Assembly (NCBI RefSeq): GCF_013111185.1
Contig: NZ_WVRE01000001.1
Coordinates: 434,001-498,000 of the forward strand
Reading direction: 5' to 3'
Length of the DNA stretch: 64,000 nucleotides
From: Ruegeria sp. HKCCD7303
GTDB lineage: Bacteria; Pseudomonadota; Alphaproteobacteria; Rhodobacterales; Rhodobacteraceae
Positions 55,171 through 64,000 of this stretch are shown here, one piece after another (position 1 is the first letter of the stretch; every line of letters begins with the position of its first letter). Below the pieces are notes generated by a model. It worked only from the letters and a program-made list of their open reading frames with translations, did not search any database and was not told the DNA's origin. Made by a program: the position numbers and the translations under genes.

Positions 55171-56225
55171 CGGGAGTAACTCTGAACCAGGCGATCAAGC
55201 GGTATGGTCAGACACAGGTCATTCACGGGATCGACCTGCAGATCGACGACGGTGAATTCTGCGTCTTTGTTGGCCCTTCTGGATGCGGCAAGTCCACCTT
55301 GCTGCGCATGATCGCCGGGCTTGAAGAAACGTCAGAAGGTCAGATTCACATAGGTGCGCGGGACGTCACGCATATGGACCCTGCAAAACGTGGGGTCGCG
55401 ATGGTGTTTCAAACCTACGCGCTTTATCCGCACATGACGGTCGCCGAAAACATGGGGTTCGGCCTGCGCATGAACGGTGTTGCAAAACCCGAGATTGAAA
55501 AGAAGGTTCAGGAAGCATCGAACATTCTGAAGCTGGATCAATACCTCAAGCGCAAACCCAAGGCTCTGTCAGGGGGCCAACGGCAGAGGGTTGCAATCGG
55601 TCGGGCCATTGTTCGCGGGCCCGAGGTTTTTCTGTTCGATGAACCTTTGTCGAATCTCGACGCCGAATTGCGGGTCGAGATGCGGGTCGAAATCGCGCGT
55701 CTGCATCAGGAAATCGGCGCGACCATGATCTATGTGACCCACGATCAGGTCGAAGCAATGACCATGGCCGACAAGATCGTTGTTCTGCGCGATGGTCGAA
55801 TCGAGCAGGTGGGTGCCCCGATGGATCTGTACCGCGATCCCGACAACCGATTTGTGGCCGGTTTCATTGGCTCACCCGCGATGAACTTTTTAGACTGCGA
55901 CTATGCCGATGGGCACGTCACACATCCCGCACTGGCGCAACCGCTGCCGATTTCGGCAACGATTCCGGCCGGACAGGTAAAAGTTACTTTGGGGATGCGC
56001 CCGGAACATATTCAGATTGATCGCGCGGCAGACACTTGCACCGTGGACCTGACCGAAGCGCTTGGGGGCGTTTCCTACTCGTATCTCCTCACCCCAAATG
56101 GCGACAAGCTGATTGTCGAGGAACGGGATGATCAACGCAGCAAAACAGGCGAACGGATTGGTATCTCGATCCAACCTGACCGCGCTATGGTGTTCGACCC
56201 CGAAACAGGGCAGAGGTTTCGGTAA
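55167..56225 (+). CDS. Sugar ABC transporter ATPase (UgpC/MalK family) for the galactoside importer
   Basis: A 352-aa ATPase with Walker A GPSGCGKST, signature LSGGQRQR, Walker B VFLFDEPLSNLD and the HDQVEAMTM switch, then the C-terminal MalK-like regulatory domain. The rest of its importer is on the other strand, so the transporter is split over two divergent transcripts controlled from the same intergenic region. About 60 percent similar in appearance to AglK in its N-terminal half by eye; cross-talk is possible. Confidence 0.9.
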   Translation: MTGVTLNQAIKRYGQTQVIHGIDLQIDDGEFCVFVGPSGCGKSTLLRMIAGLEETSEGQIHIGARDVTHMDPAKRGVAMVFQTYALYPHMTVAENMGFGLRMNGVAKPEIEKKVQEASNILKLDQYLKRKPKALSGGQRQRVAIGRAIVRGPEVFLFDEPLSNLDAELRVEMRVEIARLHQEIGATMIYVTHDQVEAMTMADKIVVLRDGRIEQVGAPMDLYRDPDNRFVAGFIGSPAMNFLDCDYADGHVTHPALAQPLPISATIPAGQVKVTLGMRPEHIQIDRAADTCTVDLTEALGGVSYSYLLTPNGDKLIVEERDDQRSKTGERIGISIQPDRAMVFDPETGQRFR

Positions 56226-56544
56226 TCCGCTGGACCTGGACCGAGAGTTTGGTTGCGCATGCGCAAAGTACCGCTGAATAGTGTTGCGTGCTTCAAAGCA
56301 GAGCAACTAATGGCGAACGTTTGGAACGTTTTGCCGTACGAAACTCACGACACTCAAATCTGACCCGTGGCAAAACGCGCGCCTGTAGGCGATTGATTCC
56401 AAGCCAAACCTGATTTAAGGGAAGCCCTGTCAAAACAGAGTCACCCAGGGGCGGTATCGTGATCGCGCCCCTCCCGCGCCGCGCTTTTGCGGCCCTTAAC
56501 TCTTAGATCGCACGCCCCGAAAGGCTTAAAAAAGGTAAAAGAAT
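56226..56544 (+). promoter_or_regulatory. Gap before icd with two hairpins
   Basis: This 319-base gap has no recognisable gene. Two stems occur: AGGGGCG/CGCCCCT (56447-56453 with 56466-56472, 12-base loop) and GCCGC/GCGGC around GCTTTT (56478-56493). They may terminate the IclR-ATPase transcript or sit in the icd 5' leader. The promoter of icd must lie in here, but no clear -35/-10 pair stands out. Confidence 0.45.
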
Positions 56545-58758
<2,214 letters not shown>

Positions 58759-58807
58759 TCGGTACCGACAGAGCAGATGCACGTGCATCTACTCTGTAAG
58801 CTAAGAA

Positions 58808-58835
58808 AAGGGGCCAGCAGAGAGTGCGGCCCCTT
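58808..58835. terminator. Hairpin terminator after icd, probably bidirectional
   Basis: AAGGGGCC and GGCCCCTT form a perfect 8-bp stem around a 12-base loop. On the plus strand AATTATT follows; on the minus strand TTTTCTT follows, a better U-tract. It can end icd transcription and also a minus-strand small transcript whose ORF stops in the stem. Confidence 0.8.
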
Positions 58836-58929
58836 AATTATTGTGACAACAGGTCATCGATAAACGTGCCGATTTAAGCAGAGGATCAACGACTTCATCT
58901 ACGGTGCTGGACCGAATACGAAACTGCAT
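58834..58929 (-). CDS. Small ORF of 31 codons with strong ribosome-binding site
   Basis: On the minus strand an ATG at 58929 is preceded by AGGAG with 7-8 bases spacing and opens a 31-codon frame (MQFRIRSSTVDEVVDP...) that ends exactly at the terminator stem. The peptide is about half polar, with a helical-looking middle (VDEVVDPLLKSARL) and two adjacent cysteines near its end. A TTGTAA...TTAAAA pair with about 18 bases between lies upstream. No family is recognised. Good start, terminator and promoter-like elements favour a real small gene over chance, without proof. Confidence 0.45.
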   Translation of the reverse strand: MQFRIRSSTVDEVVDPLLKSARLSMTCCHNN

Positions 58930-59098
58930 TACAGTACTCCTGTATGAGATTTTAAGTACATTATTTCAGATGGTTACAAGAATACCTCATCCACCTACGG
59001 GATTCCCCCAATAGAAACTGGAATGAGCCTAAGTTACACCTGTGACAACAAAGAATTTCACTGGTGAGGCCCCTTGGGCTCTATCACTCACTCAGAAG
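58930..59098. other. Untranslated stretch between small ORF and terminator
   Basis: No protein-coding frame with a supported start was found here. It holds the upstream region of the minus-strand small ORF (promoter-like TTGTAA and TTAAAA at about 58950-58985) and leads, on the plus strand, into a strong terminator that has no annotated gene in front of it. Confidence 0.4.
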
Positions 59099-59128
59099 AT
59101 GACCAGCATTTGGGGTGCTGGTCATTTT
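59099..59128 (+). terminator. Strong orphan rho-independent terminator
   Basis: ATGACCAGCA and TGCTGGTCAT form a perfect 10-bp stem around TTTGGGG, followed by TTTGCTTTT. It is a textbook plus-strand terminator, but icd already has one 290 bases earlier. It may end icd read-through or an unannotated RNA from the gap; it also faces the convergent glycosyltransferase gene. Confidence 0.85.
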
Positions 59129-59247
59129 GCTTTTCAAAGCCCAAAATCTCGAGATTAACCCTGACCAAACCAATCCTGTCAGATTCGCGTCAGCTGCGGC
59201 TGTGCGCGGTCGGTTGAGCAAGGGAATGTTTTGGAGTGCGCTGTAAT

Positions 59248-60282
59248 TCAGCCGAAACGGCGTGCCTGCGGCTGTACAAGGGAAGACTGCATCCTGTTCG
59301 CACCTGATGCGGCCACACCTTCATATTGCAAGTAGGACATACGCCGCGCCTCTCGCCGTGCAAGGGCAAGAGACTGCATGATAAGGGCGCAAACAATGAA
59401 CAACATCGATGCGACAAATCCCGACACGGCAACAACCAGCGACGGTATCCGGTCAACAAGACCGGTATCCAGAAACTCGCGGAAAACCGAAATAAAGACC
59501 AACAGCGAGGGTAAAAATGCCAACAAGGCCAAAGACAGGAAAAACGAGATTGGTTTTTCGTCTTTGATCAGCAGGCCAATCATCTTGAGTATGCGCCACC
59601 CGTCCGAAAAAGTGGCCAGTTTGGAATTCGAGTCCGGCAACCGTGAGAAATAGTGTGTTTCAACTTCACCAACCGGCATCCGCATCTGCATCGCATGCAC
59701 GGTAAGCTCGGTTTCAATCTCGAAGCCATTCGAAACTGCAGGAAAACTTTTCACAAACCGTCTGCTGAATACCCGGTAGCCGGACAGCAAATCGTTGATT
59801 TTGCTTTTGAAGAAAAACTTCACGAGCCCGCTGAACACGGCGTTTCCAAATTTGTGGCCCGGGCGGTATGCGTCCGTTTCGTCGTTCACCCGCGCGCCGT
59901 TAACCATGTCCAGGTTCTTTGACACCAAAAGGTTGATCAGTTCCGGTGCAGCCGAGCTGTCGTAAGTCGCATCGCCATCCGCCATGACATAGACATCGGC
60001 GTCAACATCAGCAAACATTCTGCGCACAACGTTGCCTTTGCCCTGATACGGTTCTGAAAAGACCAGTGCACCGGCTTCTTCTGCAATCCTGACAGAGTCG
60101 TCCGTAGAATTGTTGTCAAAGACATAGATAACTGCATCCGGTAGGGCTGCGCGAAACTGCTTGACGGTTTCGCCGATGGCAATCGCCTCGTTATAGCATG
60201 GCAAGATCACGGCAATTTCCAAGTCCGGTCTGTTCACCGGTGTCACCGATCTTTTCCTGAGATCCAAGGCACCTTGTATCAT
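59248..60282 (-). CDS. Family-2 glycosyltransferase with C-terminal membrane helices
   Basis: A 344-aa GT2 enzyme. The GT-A domain (about 20-240) shows AVILPCYNEA, VFDNNSTDDS, the DxD-like MADGDATYD (metal binding) and a GYRVFSRR segment typical of polyprenyl-phosphate mannosyl/glucosyltransferases. Two hydrophobic helices follow (about 245-275 and 285-315), so it is anchored in the inner membrane. Likely transfers a sugar to a lipid carrier for envelope glycan; the exact donor is unknown. No Shine-Dalgarno is clear at 60282, so a start slightly downstream is possible. Confidence 0.85.
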   Translation of the reverse strand: MIQGALDLRKRSVTPVNRPDLEIAVILPCYNEAIAIGETVKQFRAALPDAVIYVFDNNSTDDSVRIAEEAGALVFSEPYQGKGNVVRRMFADVDADVYVMADGDATYDSSAAPELINLLVSKNLDMVNGARVNDETDAYRPGHKFGNAVFSGLVKFFFKSKINDLLSGYRVFSRRFVKSFPAVSNGFEIETELTVHAMQMRMPVGEVETHYFSRLPDSNSKLATFSDGWRILKMIGLLIKDEKPISFFLSLALLAFLPSLLVFISVFREFLDTGLVDRIPSLVVAVSGFVASMLFIVCALIMQSLALARREARRMSYLQYEGVAASGANRMQSSLVQPQARRFG

Positions 60283-60421
60283 GCGTGACCCATGCTCTTG
60301 CTATCCCATCAAGGGATTGATGATTGCGCTTCAGCCTTAGACTGAAATGCTGATGAGGCGATTATGCAGCAGATAAACGGCCAAAATTTGTCCTACGACA
60401 AAATCATGTACGCTCAGGCAA

Positions 60422-60450
60422 GAAAAAAGGGCCGGTGCGTAGACCGGCCC
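60422..60450 (-). terminator. Terminator of the LysM-receptor operon
   Basis: Read on the minus strand, GGGCCGGT and ACCGGCCC form a perfect 8-bp stem around a 6-base loop, followed by TTTTTTCTT. It lies 24 bases after the stop of the downstream-most LysM gene and is a textbook rho-independent terminator. Confidence 0.92.
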
Positions 60451-60473
60451 ATAGTTTCAGCTGAACCGAGGGA

Positions 60474-61580
60474 TCAGTTCGAAGCTGCGTTCAGTTTTGC
60501 ATTTTGTTCACGCAGCGAGTCCGAAATAATCGCGTACCATTCACCGGACTCACGCATTTCGTTTAGGCCTTTGTTCATCATCGCAATATACTCGCGCGCG
60601 AACGGGTTTGTACGATGCGCCAGGAAACTCATCGACGACAGTGTCGAAACATATGGGTTTTCAATGATATCAGACGAGGTCAAGCCCATATCGTTCATCG
60701 TGGATGCGAATAGATCAACCTCGAACGCGGCCACATCAGCCGTGCCGGTCAAAACCGCATCCAGGCATTCACGCGCGGAATTCGGCTGGACGACAGTTGT
60801 ATTCTCACGGTTCAAACCGACTTCTTCCAGAACAACCATGCTCCAACCTGCCATCCGGCAGATGGTGGAACCTTCAAGATCGCTGAAATCCGTAGCGCTT
60901 GCATACTGGCTTTCCGGCAGAGTAAAGAAGCCGCCGACAACGTCGTAGACTGGCACCGACGCAACAAACTGGGTACAACGCGCGGTTGTTTCGGCTGACC
61001 ATTCGTATGTACGGTTTGTGCAATCCGGGACAGTCCAAGCGATAGAGATGTCAAACGCACCAAGTGGCAACAGGGTATCAAGGTGCGAGCTCCAGTCATC
61101 AACAAAACTGACCGAATAATCGCGTTGGTTACCCGCGCGTTGGAGGCTAGTGGTAGCCAGACGAGTCATGATGCCGCCACCGCTAAGATTCTCAGTTGTA
61201 AACGGTTCCCAGCCGTTACCGGCAACCATCTTGATCGGCGGAGCGTAGACGTTCGAACGCTTGACGCTGGCCGCCCGCTGTTCTTCTGCTGCGATGATTT
61301 CCTGCGCGGATTGGCCGTTTGGCAGGCTGCCATCTTCACAAGGCAATGCCAAAACCAAACCGGGCTCAAGTGCGTTCGGGTTGTTGATGATGTTGCGGTT
61401 CGCGTTGAAGATCGGCTGATAGTTCGAGGTGCCATAGGCTGCAATTGCAATGGTCGCCATCGTGTCACCATCTGCAACGGTGTAATTTGTACAGGCTTCT
61501 TGCGCCGCTGCTGCACCCGCACTCAGAGCCGTGACGGCACTCGCCGACATCGCCACTTTCTTAAGGTTGAATTCAAACAT
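60474..61580 (-). CDS. LysM domain plus periplasmic-binding-like domain protein (short form)
   Basis: A ~368-aa exported protein: signal peptide (to about 27, GAAAAQEA), a LysM-like module (about 31-80; YTVADGDTMATIAIAAYG ... ALEPGLVLALP), a short linker (about 85-112) and a family-3-like solute-binding domain (about 115-368; MVAGNGWEPFT, DDWSSHLDTLLP, GSTICRMAGW). GGAGGA eight bases upstream supports the ATG at 61580. It is a paralogue of the neighbouring gene (shared DWSSHLD, STICRxxGWS, GEWxxIxS). LysM suggests peptidoglycan binding, the second domain ligand sensing; no transporter genes accompany it. Confidence 0.82.
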   Translation of the reverse strand: MFEFNLKKVAMSASAVTALSAGAAAAQEACTNYTVADGDTMATIAIAAYGTSNYQPIFNANRNIINNPNALEPGLVLALPCEDGSLPNGQSAQEIIAAEEQRAASVKRSNVYAPPIKMVAGNGWEPFTTENLSGGGIMTRLATTSLQRAGNQRDYSVSFVDDWSSHLDTLLPLGAFDISIAWTVPDCTNRTYEWSAETTARCTQFVASVPVYDVVGGFFTLPESQYASATDFSDLEGSTICRMAGWSMVVLEEVGLNRENTTVVQPNSARECLDAVLTGTADVAAFEVDLFASTMNDMGLTSSDIIENPYVSTLSSMSFLAHRTNPFAREYIAMMNKGLNEMRESGEWYAIISDSLREQNAKLNAASN

Positions 61581-61623
61581 GTCCACGTCCTCCAGACTTA
61601 GTTTTGCCAGGCCAGTTGGGGCC

Positions 61624-62886
61624 TTATCCGTTTTCCATTTGATGCCGCAGAGCGGTCGACACGATGTCGCGCCATTCTCCGGATTGCTGCATGATTGCCA
61701 GGCCCTGATTCAGCGTCTCAAGGATCGCTTCCCCGTCAGGATTATCTTTGTGGGTCATGACGTTAAGCGACTTGATCGCCGCCAGGTTGGGGTTTTCGAT
61801 TATCCGGTGATCGTATCCCAGCCGCGAGATCGCCTCGACCGCCAGATGCGCTTCGATTGCGACGATGTCCGCGCGACCTTCAATAACTGCGTGAAAGCAA
61901 TCATCGGGCGAAACAGGGCGCAAAAGCTTGATGATCGGTTCATATAGGCTGACAGAATCCATGTGGGATGTTGACCAGCCTTCCGGGCGGCAAATAGTTG
62001 TACCTGCAAAGTCCGCATAGCTGAACGCTTGCTCATAGCCCGATCCGTCAAGCGCAAAGAATGTGTCCACAACTTCATAAAACGGGTTCGAGAAATTGTA
62101 GGTTTCACACCGTGTGCGATCGCTTTCGGACAAGGCTTCTGCCTCTTCGCAGTTTGGGCGCGACCAGGGGAAAGTGCCGTCGAAAGCCAGCGTGGGCATC
62201 AACAGGTCCAAATGTGATGACCAGTCGTTCACAAACTGGATCTTGTAGGATTGTTCCGGTGCGGCACGCAGCATGGCTGTTTCCACCAGGCTGGTGTAAA
62301 GACCCCGGTTGGGCAGCGCTTCATCGGTGAACGGTGCATAGTTCCCGCCTGTGATCAGCAAAAGCTGCCGGTCTCGGATTTCCGGACGCTCGCCGGTGTC
62401 GGCATTCCGGATCAAAGCGGCGGCTTCAGAGCGGGCGGCCTCAATCTCTTCTTTGGCCGCGGCCCGTGCTGCAACAACTGCTTCTTCACTGGTTTTCTTT
62501 GCTTCCGCTTCAGCTGCTGCCACGCGGGCTTCTGCTTCGGCCACGGCTTTTTCGGCGCGCTCTTCGGCGGCCTTTACCAGTTCTGCAGCCATTTCCGCGG
62601 CTAGGCGTTCTGCCTCGGTATCGGCAAGGACAGGTGCACGACCTATATCCTCAAGACACGGTAGCTCAAGTACGTCGCCCACCCGGATGATGTTTGGATT
62701 CGAGCCAATGACATCCCGGTTCGCATCGAAAATGATCCGAAAATCTTCGGTCGAATAAACTTCAATGGCTAACTCGCGCAGGCTGTCCCCGCGTTGGATT
62801 TCATAGCTGGTACAAGCCTCTTGCGCCGACGCTGCGCCGGTGGCGGCAGCAAGAGCAAGGCTGGATATGATGAGGTGTTTTTTCAT
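61624..62886 (-). CDS. LysM, coiled-coil and periplasmic-binding-like domain protein (long form)
   Basis: A 420-aa exported protein: signal peptide cut after about residue 21 (GAASAQEA), a LysM-like module (about 27-76; YEIQRGDSLRELAIEVY), an Ala/Glu/Arg-rich coiled coil (about 90-160), and a solute-binding domain (about 172-420; LLLITGGNYAPFT, NDWSSHLDLLMP, GTTICRPEGWS). It is separated from the short paralogue by 43 bases and from the phosphatase gene by 21 bases, all on the minus strand. The coiled coil may oligomerise it or span the periplasm. It could deliver an envelope or ligand signal to the phosphatase/FHA proteins, an inference from gene order only. Confidence 0.82.
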   Translation of the reverse strand: MKKHLIISSLALAAATGAASAQEACTSYEIQRGDSLRELAIEVYSTEDFRIIFDANRDVIGSNPNIIRVGDVLELPCLEDIGRAPVLADTEAERLAAEMAAELVKAAEERAEKAVAEAEARVAAAEAEAKKTSEEAVVAARAAAKEEIEAARSEAAALIRNADTGERPEIRDRQLLLITGGNYAPFTDEALPNRGLYTSLVETAMLRAAPEQSYKIQFVNDWSSHLDLLMPTLAFDGTFPWSRPNCEEAEALSESDRTRCETYNFSNPFYEVVDTFFALDGSGYEQAFSYADFAGTTICRPEGWSTSHMDSVSLYEPIIKLLRPVSPDDCFHAVIEGRADIVAIEAHLAVEAISRLGYDHRIIENPNLAAIKSLNVMTHKDNPDGEAILETLNQGLAIMQQSGEWRDIVSTALRHQMENG

Positions 62887-62907
62887 GAGTCCTGTTGCTT
62901 TGCCTGT

Positions 62908-63690
62908 TTATGTTCTTGTGAGTTTCGCGACTGCGATGGACAGATTGTCCTGATCCGGGTCACCCTTGGCCTGAACGGCCAATTGCAACGCCTCGGCGAT
63001 TTCCTGCGCCAGCGATTGTTTGTGCTTGCTCAGAACCGATTGAATTTCGGCATCGCTGAGATATTGCAAACCGTCACTGCCAAGGATCAGGATATCGTCC
63101 GGTGTCACGAGAATGGGTTGCTCGGGGCAATCCACTTTGGGAATGGCGCCCCCCATTATGACCGAGGTCAGCTGGTTGCGATCCATATCCTGTGCCTCTG
63201 ATTCAGTGATCTCTCCCGCAGCGAGTTTCGCGTCGATCACGGGCGCCATAGAGTGGTCTTCATTTACCTGAGACAAAGCGCCTTCGCGGAACAAATAAAG
63301 AGGGCTGTCCCCGATGGAGATCCGGAACACGCGATGCCCCAAAAGAAGAACACCCAACATGGTCGAACCCATGTTGAAGCCTTGTTCTTGCGCCTCGTTA
63401 TGGTTAGCAATAGCAGCGTTTGCTTGCATGGCTGCCAAAGGAAGGGCATCAACTATGGATCCCTCATTCAGGGTTTCCGCTTCAAGTTCGGGGTCCAGGG
63501 CTTCACGCCAAGCCGAAATCACCAGCTCAGAAGCGACTTCGCCTGCATCGTGACCACCCATACCGTCTGCAATCACGACATAGCCCGCATCCGACGCGTC
63601 GAACATGCGCGCAGCAATGGCGTCTTCCTGCGTCTCTCGCTGACCCTGGTGCAGGATCAGCGCCACATCATATGCCGGAGTCGCCAGCAT
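62908..63690 (-). CDS. PP2C-family serine/threonine protein phosphatase
   Basis: A 260-aa metal-dependent PPM/PP2C phosphatase without a membrane segment. The motif series is complete: RETQEDA (about 18-24), VIADGMGGHDAGEVAS with the metal Asp42, GSTMLGVLL, SIGDSPLYLF, ILGSDGLQ and DQDNLSIAV near the C-terminus. It would dephosphorylate Ser/Thr residues, often opposing a Hanks-type kinase and acting with FHA phosphothreonine readers. The FHA gene ends three bases upstream; a kinase gene is expected outside the window. Confidence 0.93.
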   Translation of the reverse strand: MLATPAYDVALILHQGQRETQEDAIAARMFDASDAGYVVIADGMGGHDAGEVASELVISAWREALDPELEAETLNEGSIVDALPLAAMQANAAIANHNEAQEQGFNMGSTMLGVLLLGHRVFRISIGDSPLYLFREGALSQVNEDHSMAPVIDAKLAAGEITESEAQDMDRNQLTSVIMGGAIPKVDCPEQPILVTPDDILILGSDGLQYLSDAEIQSVLSKHKQSLAQEIAEALQLAVQAKGDPDQDNLSIAVAKLTRT

Positions 63691-63693
63691 CTA

Positions 63694-64000
63694 TCAGGAA
63701 TCCCGCCAATCAAAACCTTCGTCGCAGAAGGCCGTAAACCGGATGGATGTTTCACTAATTCGGATCAGATCCCCGCTGGACAATGCCACGGTGCTGAGTA
63801 CGGGCTTGCCGTTCAAGCGCACAAGGTTGGCCTTGCCGCCGTGACCCAAGTAGCACTTACGATCTTCCGGATCATAGGCAATAACCGCATGGTTTGAACG
63901 CGAGATGCCTGTGTCGCCGAAATCCAGCTGAATAGCCTGATCATCGTTACGACCGATCTGCATCAGGCCTTCTGTCAAAGTGATGCTGGCACCCCGACCT
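63694..64000 (-). CDS. FHA-domain protein, N-terminus beyond window
   Basis: The last ~102 residues of a protein ending in an FHA phosphothreonine-recognition domain: MQIGRNDDQAIQLD, GISRSNHAVIAYD, LVRLNGKPV and LSSGDLIRISETSIRF follow the FHA strand order, with the conserved Arg, Ser and His of GR...SRSNH. The frame is open to the window end (GRGASITL precedes an in-frame TTG at 63978), so the N-terminus is probably cut. It stops three bases before the phosphatase start. Role: binding phosphorylated partners in a kinase/phosphatase system. Confidence 0.88.
   Translation of the reverse strand, partial: GRGASITLTEGLMQIGRNDDQAIQLDFGDTGISRSNHAVIAYDPEDRKCYLGHGGKANLVRLNGKPVLSTVALSSGDLIRISETSIRFTAFCDEGFDWRDS

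Overview
The window reads as one contiguous piece of an alphaproteobacterial chromosome, most likely a marine Rhodobacteraceae (Roseobacter-group) bacterium. This is an inference from the moderately high GC, from tightly overlapping ATGA/TGATG operons, from a bioBFDAGC operon with two BioR-type operators, from an aglEFGAK alpha-glucoside cluster of the Rhizobium/Roseobacter type, and from a monomeric isocitrate dehydrogenase. No rRNA, tRNA, CRISPR array, insertion sequence or phage gene was recognised.

Layout. (1) About 1-4.8 kb: the end of a histidine utilisation operon (hutI partial, hutH, hutG, hutU). (2) 5.1-10.6 kb: a complete biotin operon bioB-F-D-A-G-C preceded by two BioR boxes. (3) 10.9-11.7 kb: a decayed inositol-monophosphatase/histidinol-phosphatase-like pseudogene. 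(4) 11.7-16.7 kb: dabA-dabB inorganic carbon transporter genes, divergent from a LysR regulator. (5) 16.7-20.3 kb: a cobalamin riboswitch driving a DUF1636 protein and an ABC importer of the BtuFCD/FecBCD type. (6) 20.35-31.9 kb: two divergent sugar operons around a LacI regulator: a sugar isomerase, a PfkB kinase and a GH1 beta-glucosidase fused to glucokinase on one side, aglEFGAK on the other. (7) 32.0-38.2 kb: a probable operon of a TIM-barrel isomerase, a LacI regulator, a family-3 solute-binding protein, an unusual large permease without its own ATPase, and a GH42 beta-galactosidase. (8) 38.4-42.9 kb: a PotDABC-like importer whose last permease carries a strange repeat-bearing tail. (9) 43.0-56.2 kb: a ten-gene minus-strand galactoside operon (ABC importer, GH4 alpha-galactosidase, oxidative galactose pathway, GH42), with IclR regulator and transporter ATPase on the opposite strand. 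(10) 56.5-59.2 kb: icd, then a gap with a small ORF and terminators. (11) 59.2-64 kb: a glycosyltransferase and a signalling-like cluster of two LysM/solute-binding proteins, a PP2C phosphatase and an FHA protein cut by the window edge.

How it fits together. The middle 35 kb is a carbohydrate-scavenging island. Alpha- and beta-glucosides would be imported and split by AglA and the GH1 domain, the glucose phosphorylated by the fused glucokinase and fructose by the PfkB kinase. Galactosides would be split by GH4 and GH42 enzymes and the galactose oxidised by a De Ley-Doudoroff route (dehydrogenase, lactonase, dehydratase, KDGal kinase, KDPGal aldolase) to pyruvate and glyceraldehyde 3-phosphate. 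Least explained by known systems are the LysM-receptor/PP2C/FHA cluster, the GH1-glucokinase fusion, the PotC-like tail, the ATPase-less SBP/permease pair, and a small SD-preceded ORF downstream of icd.
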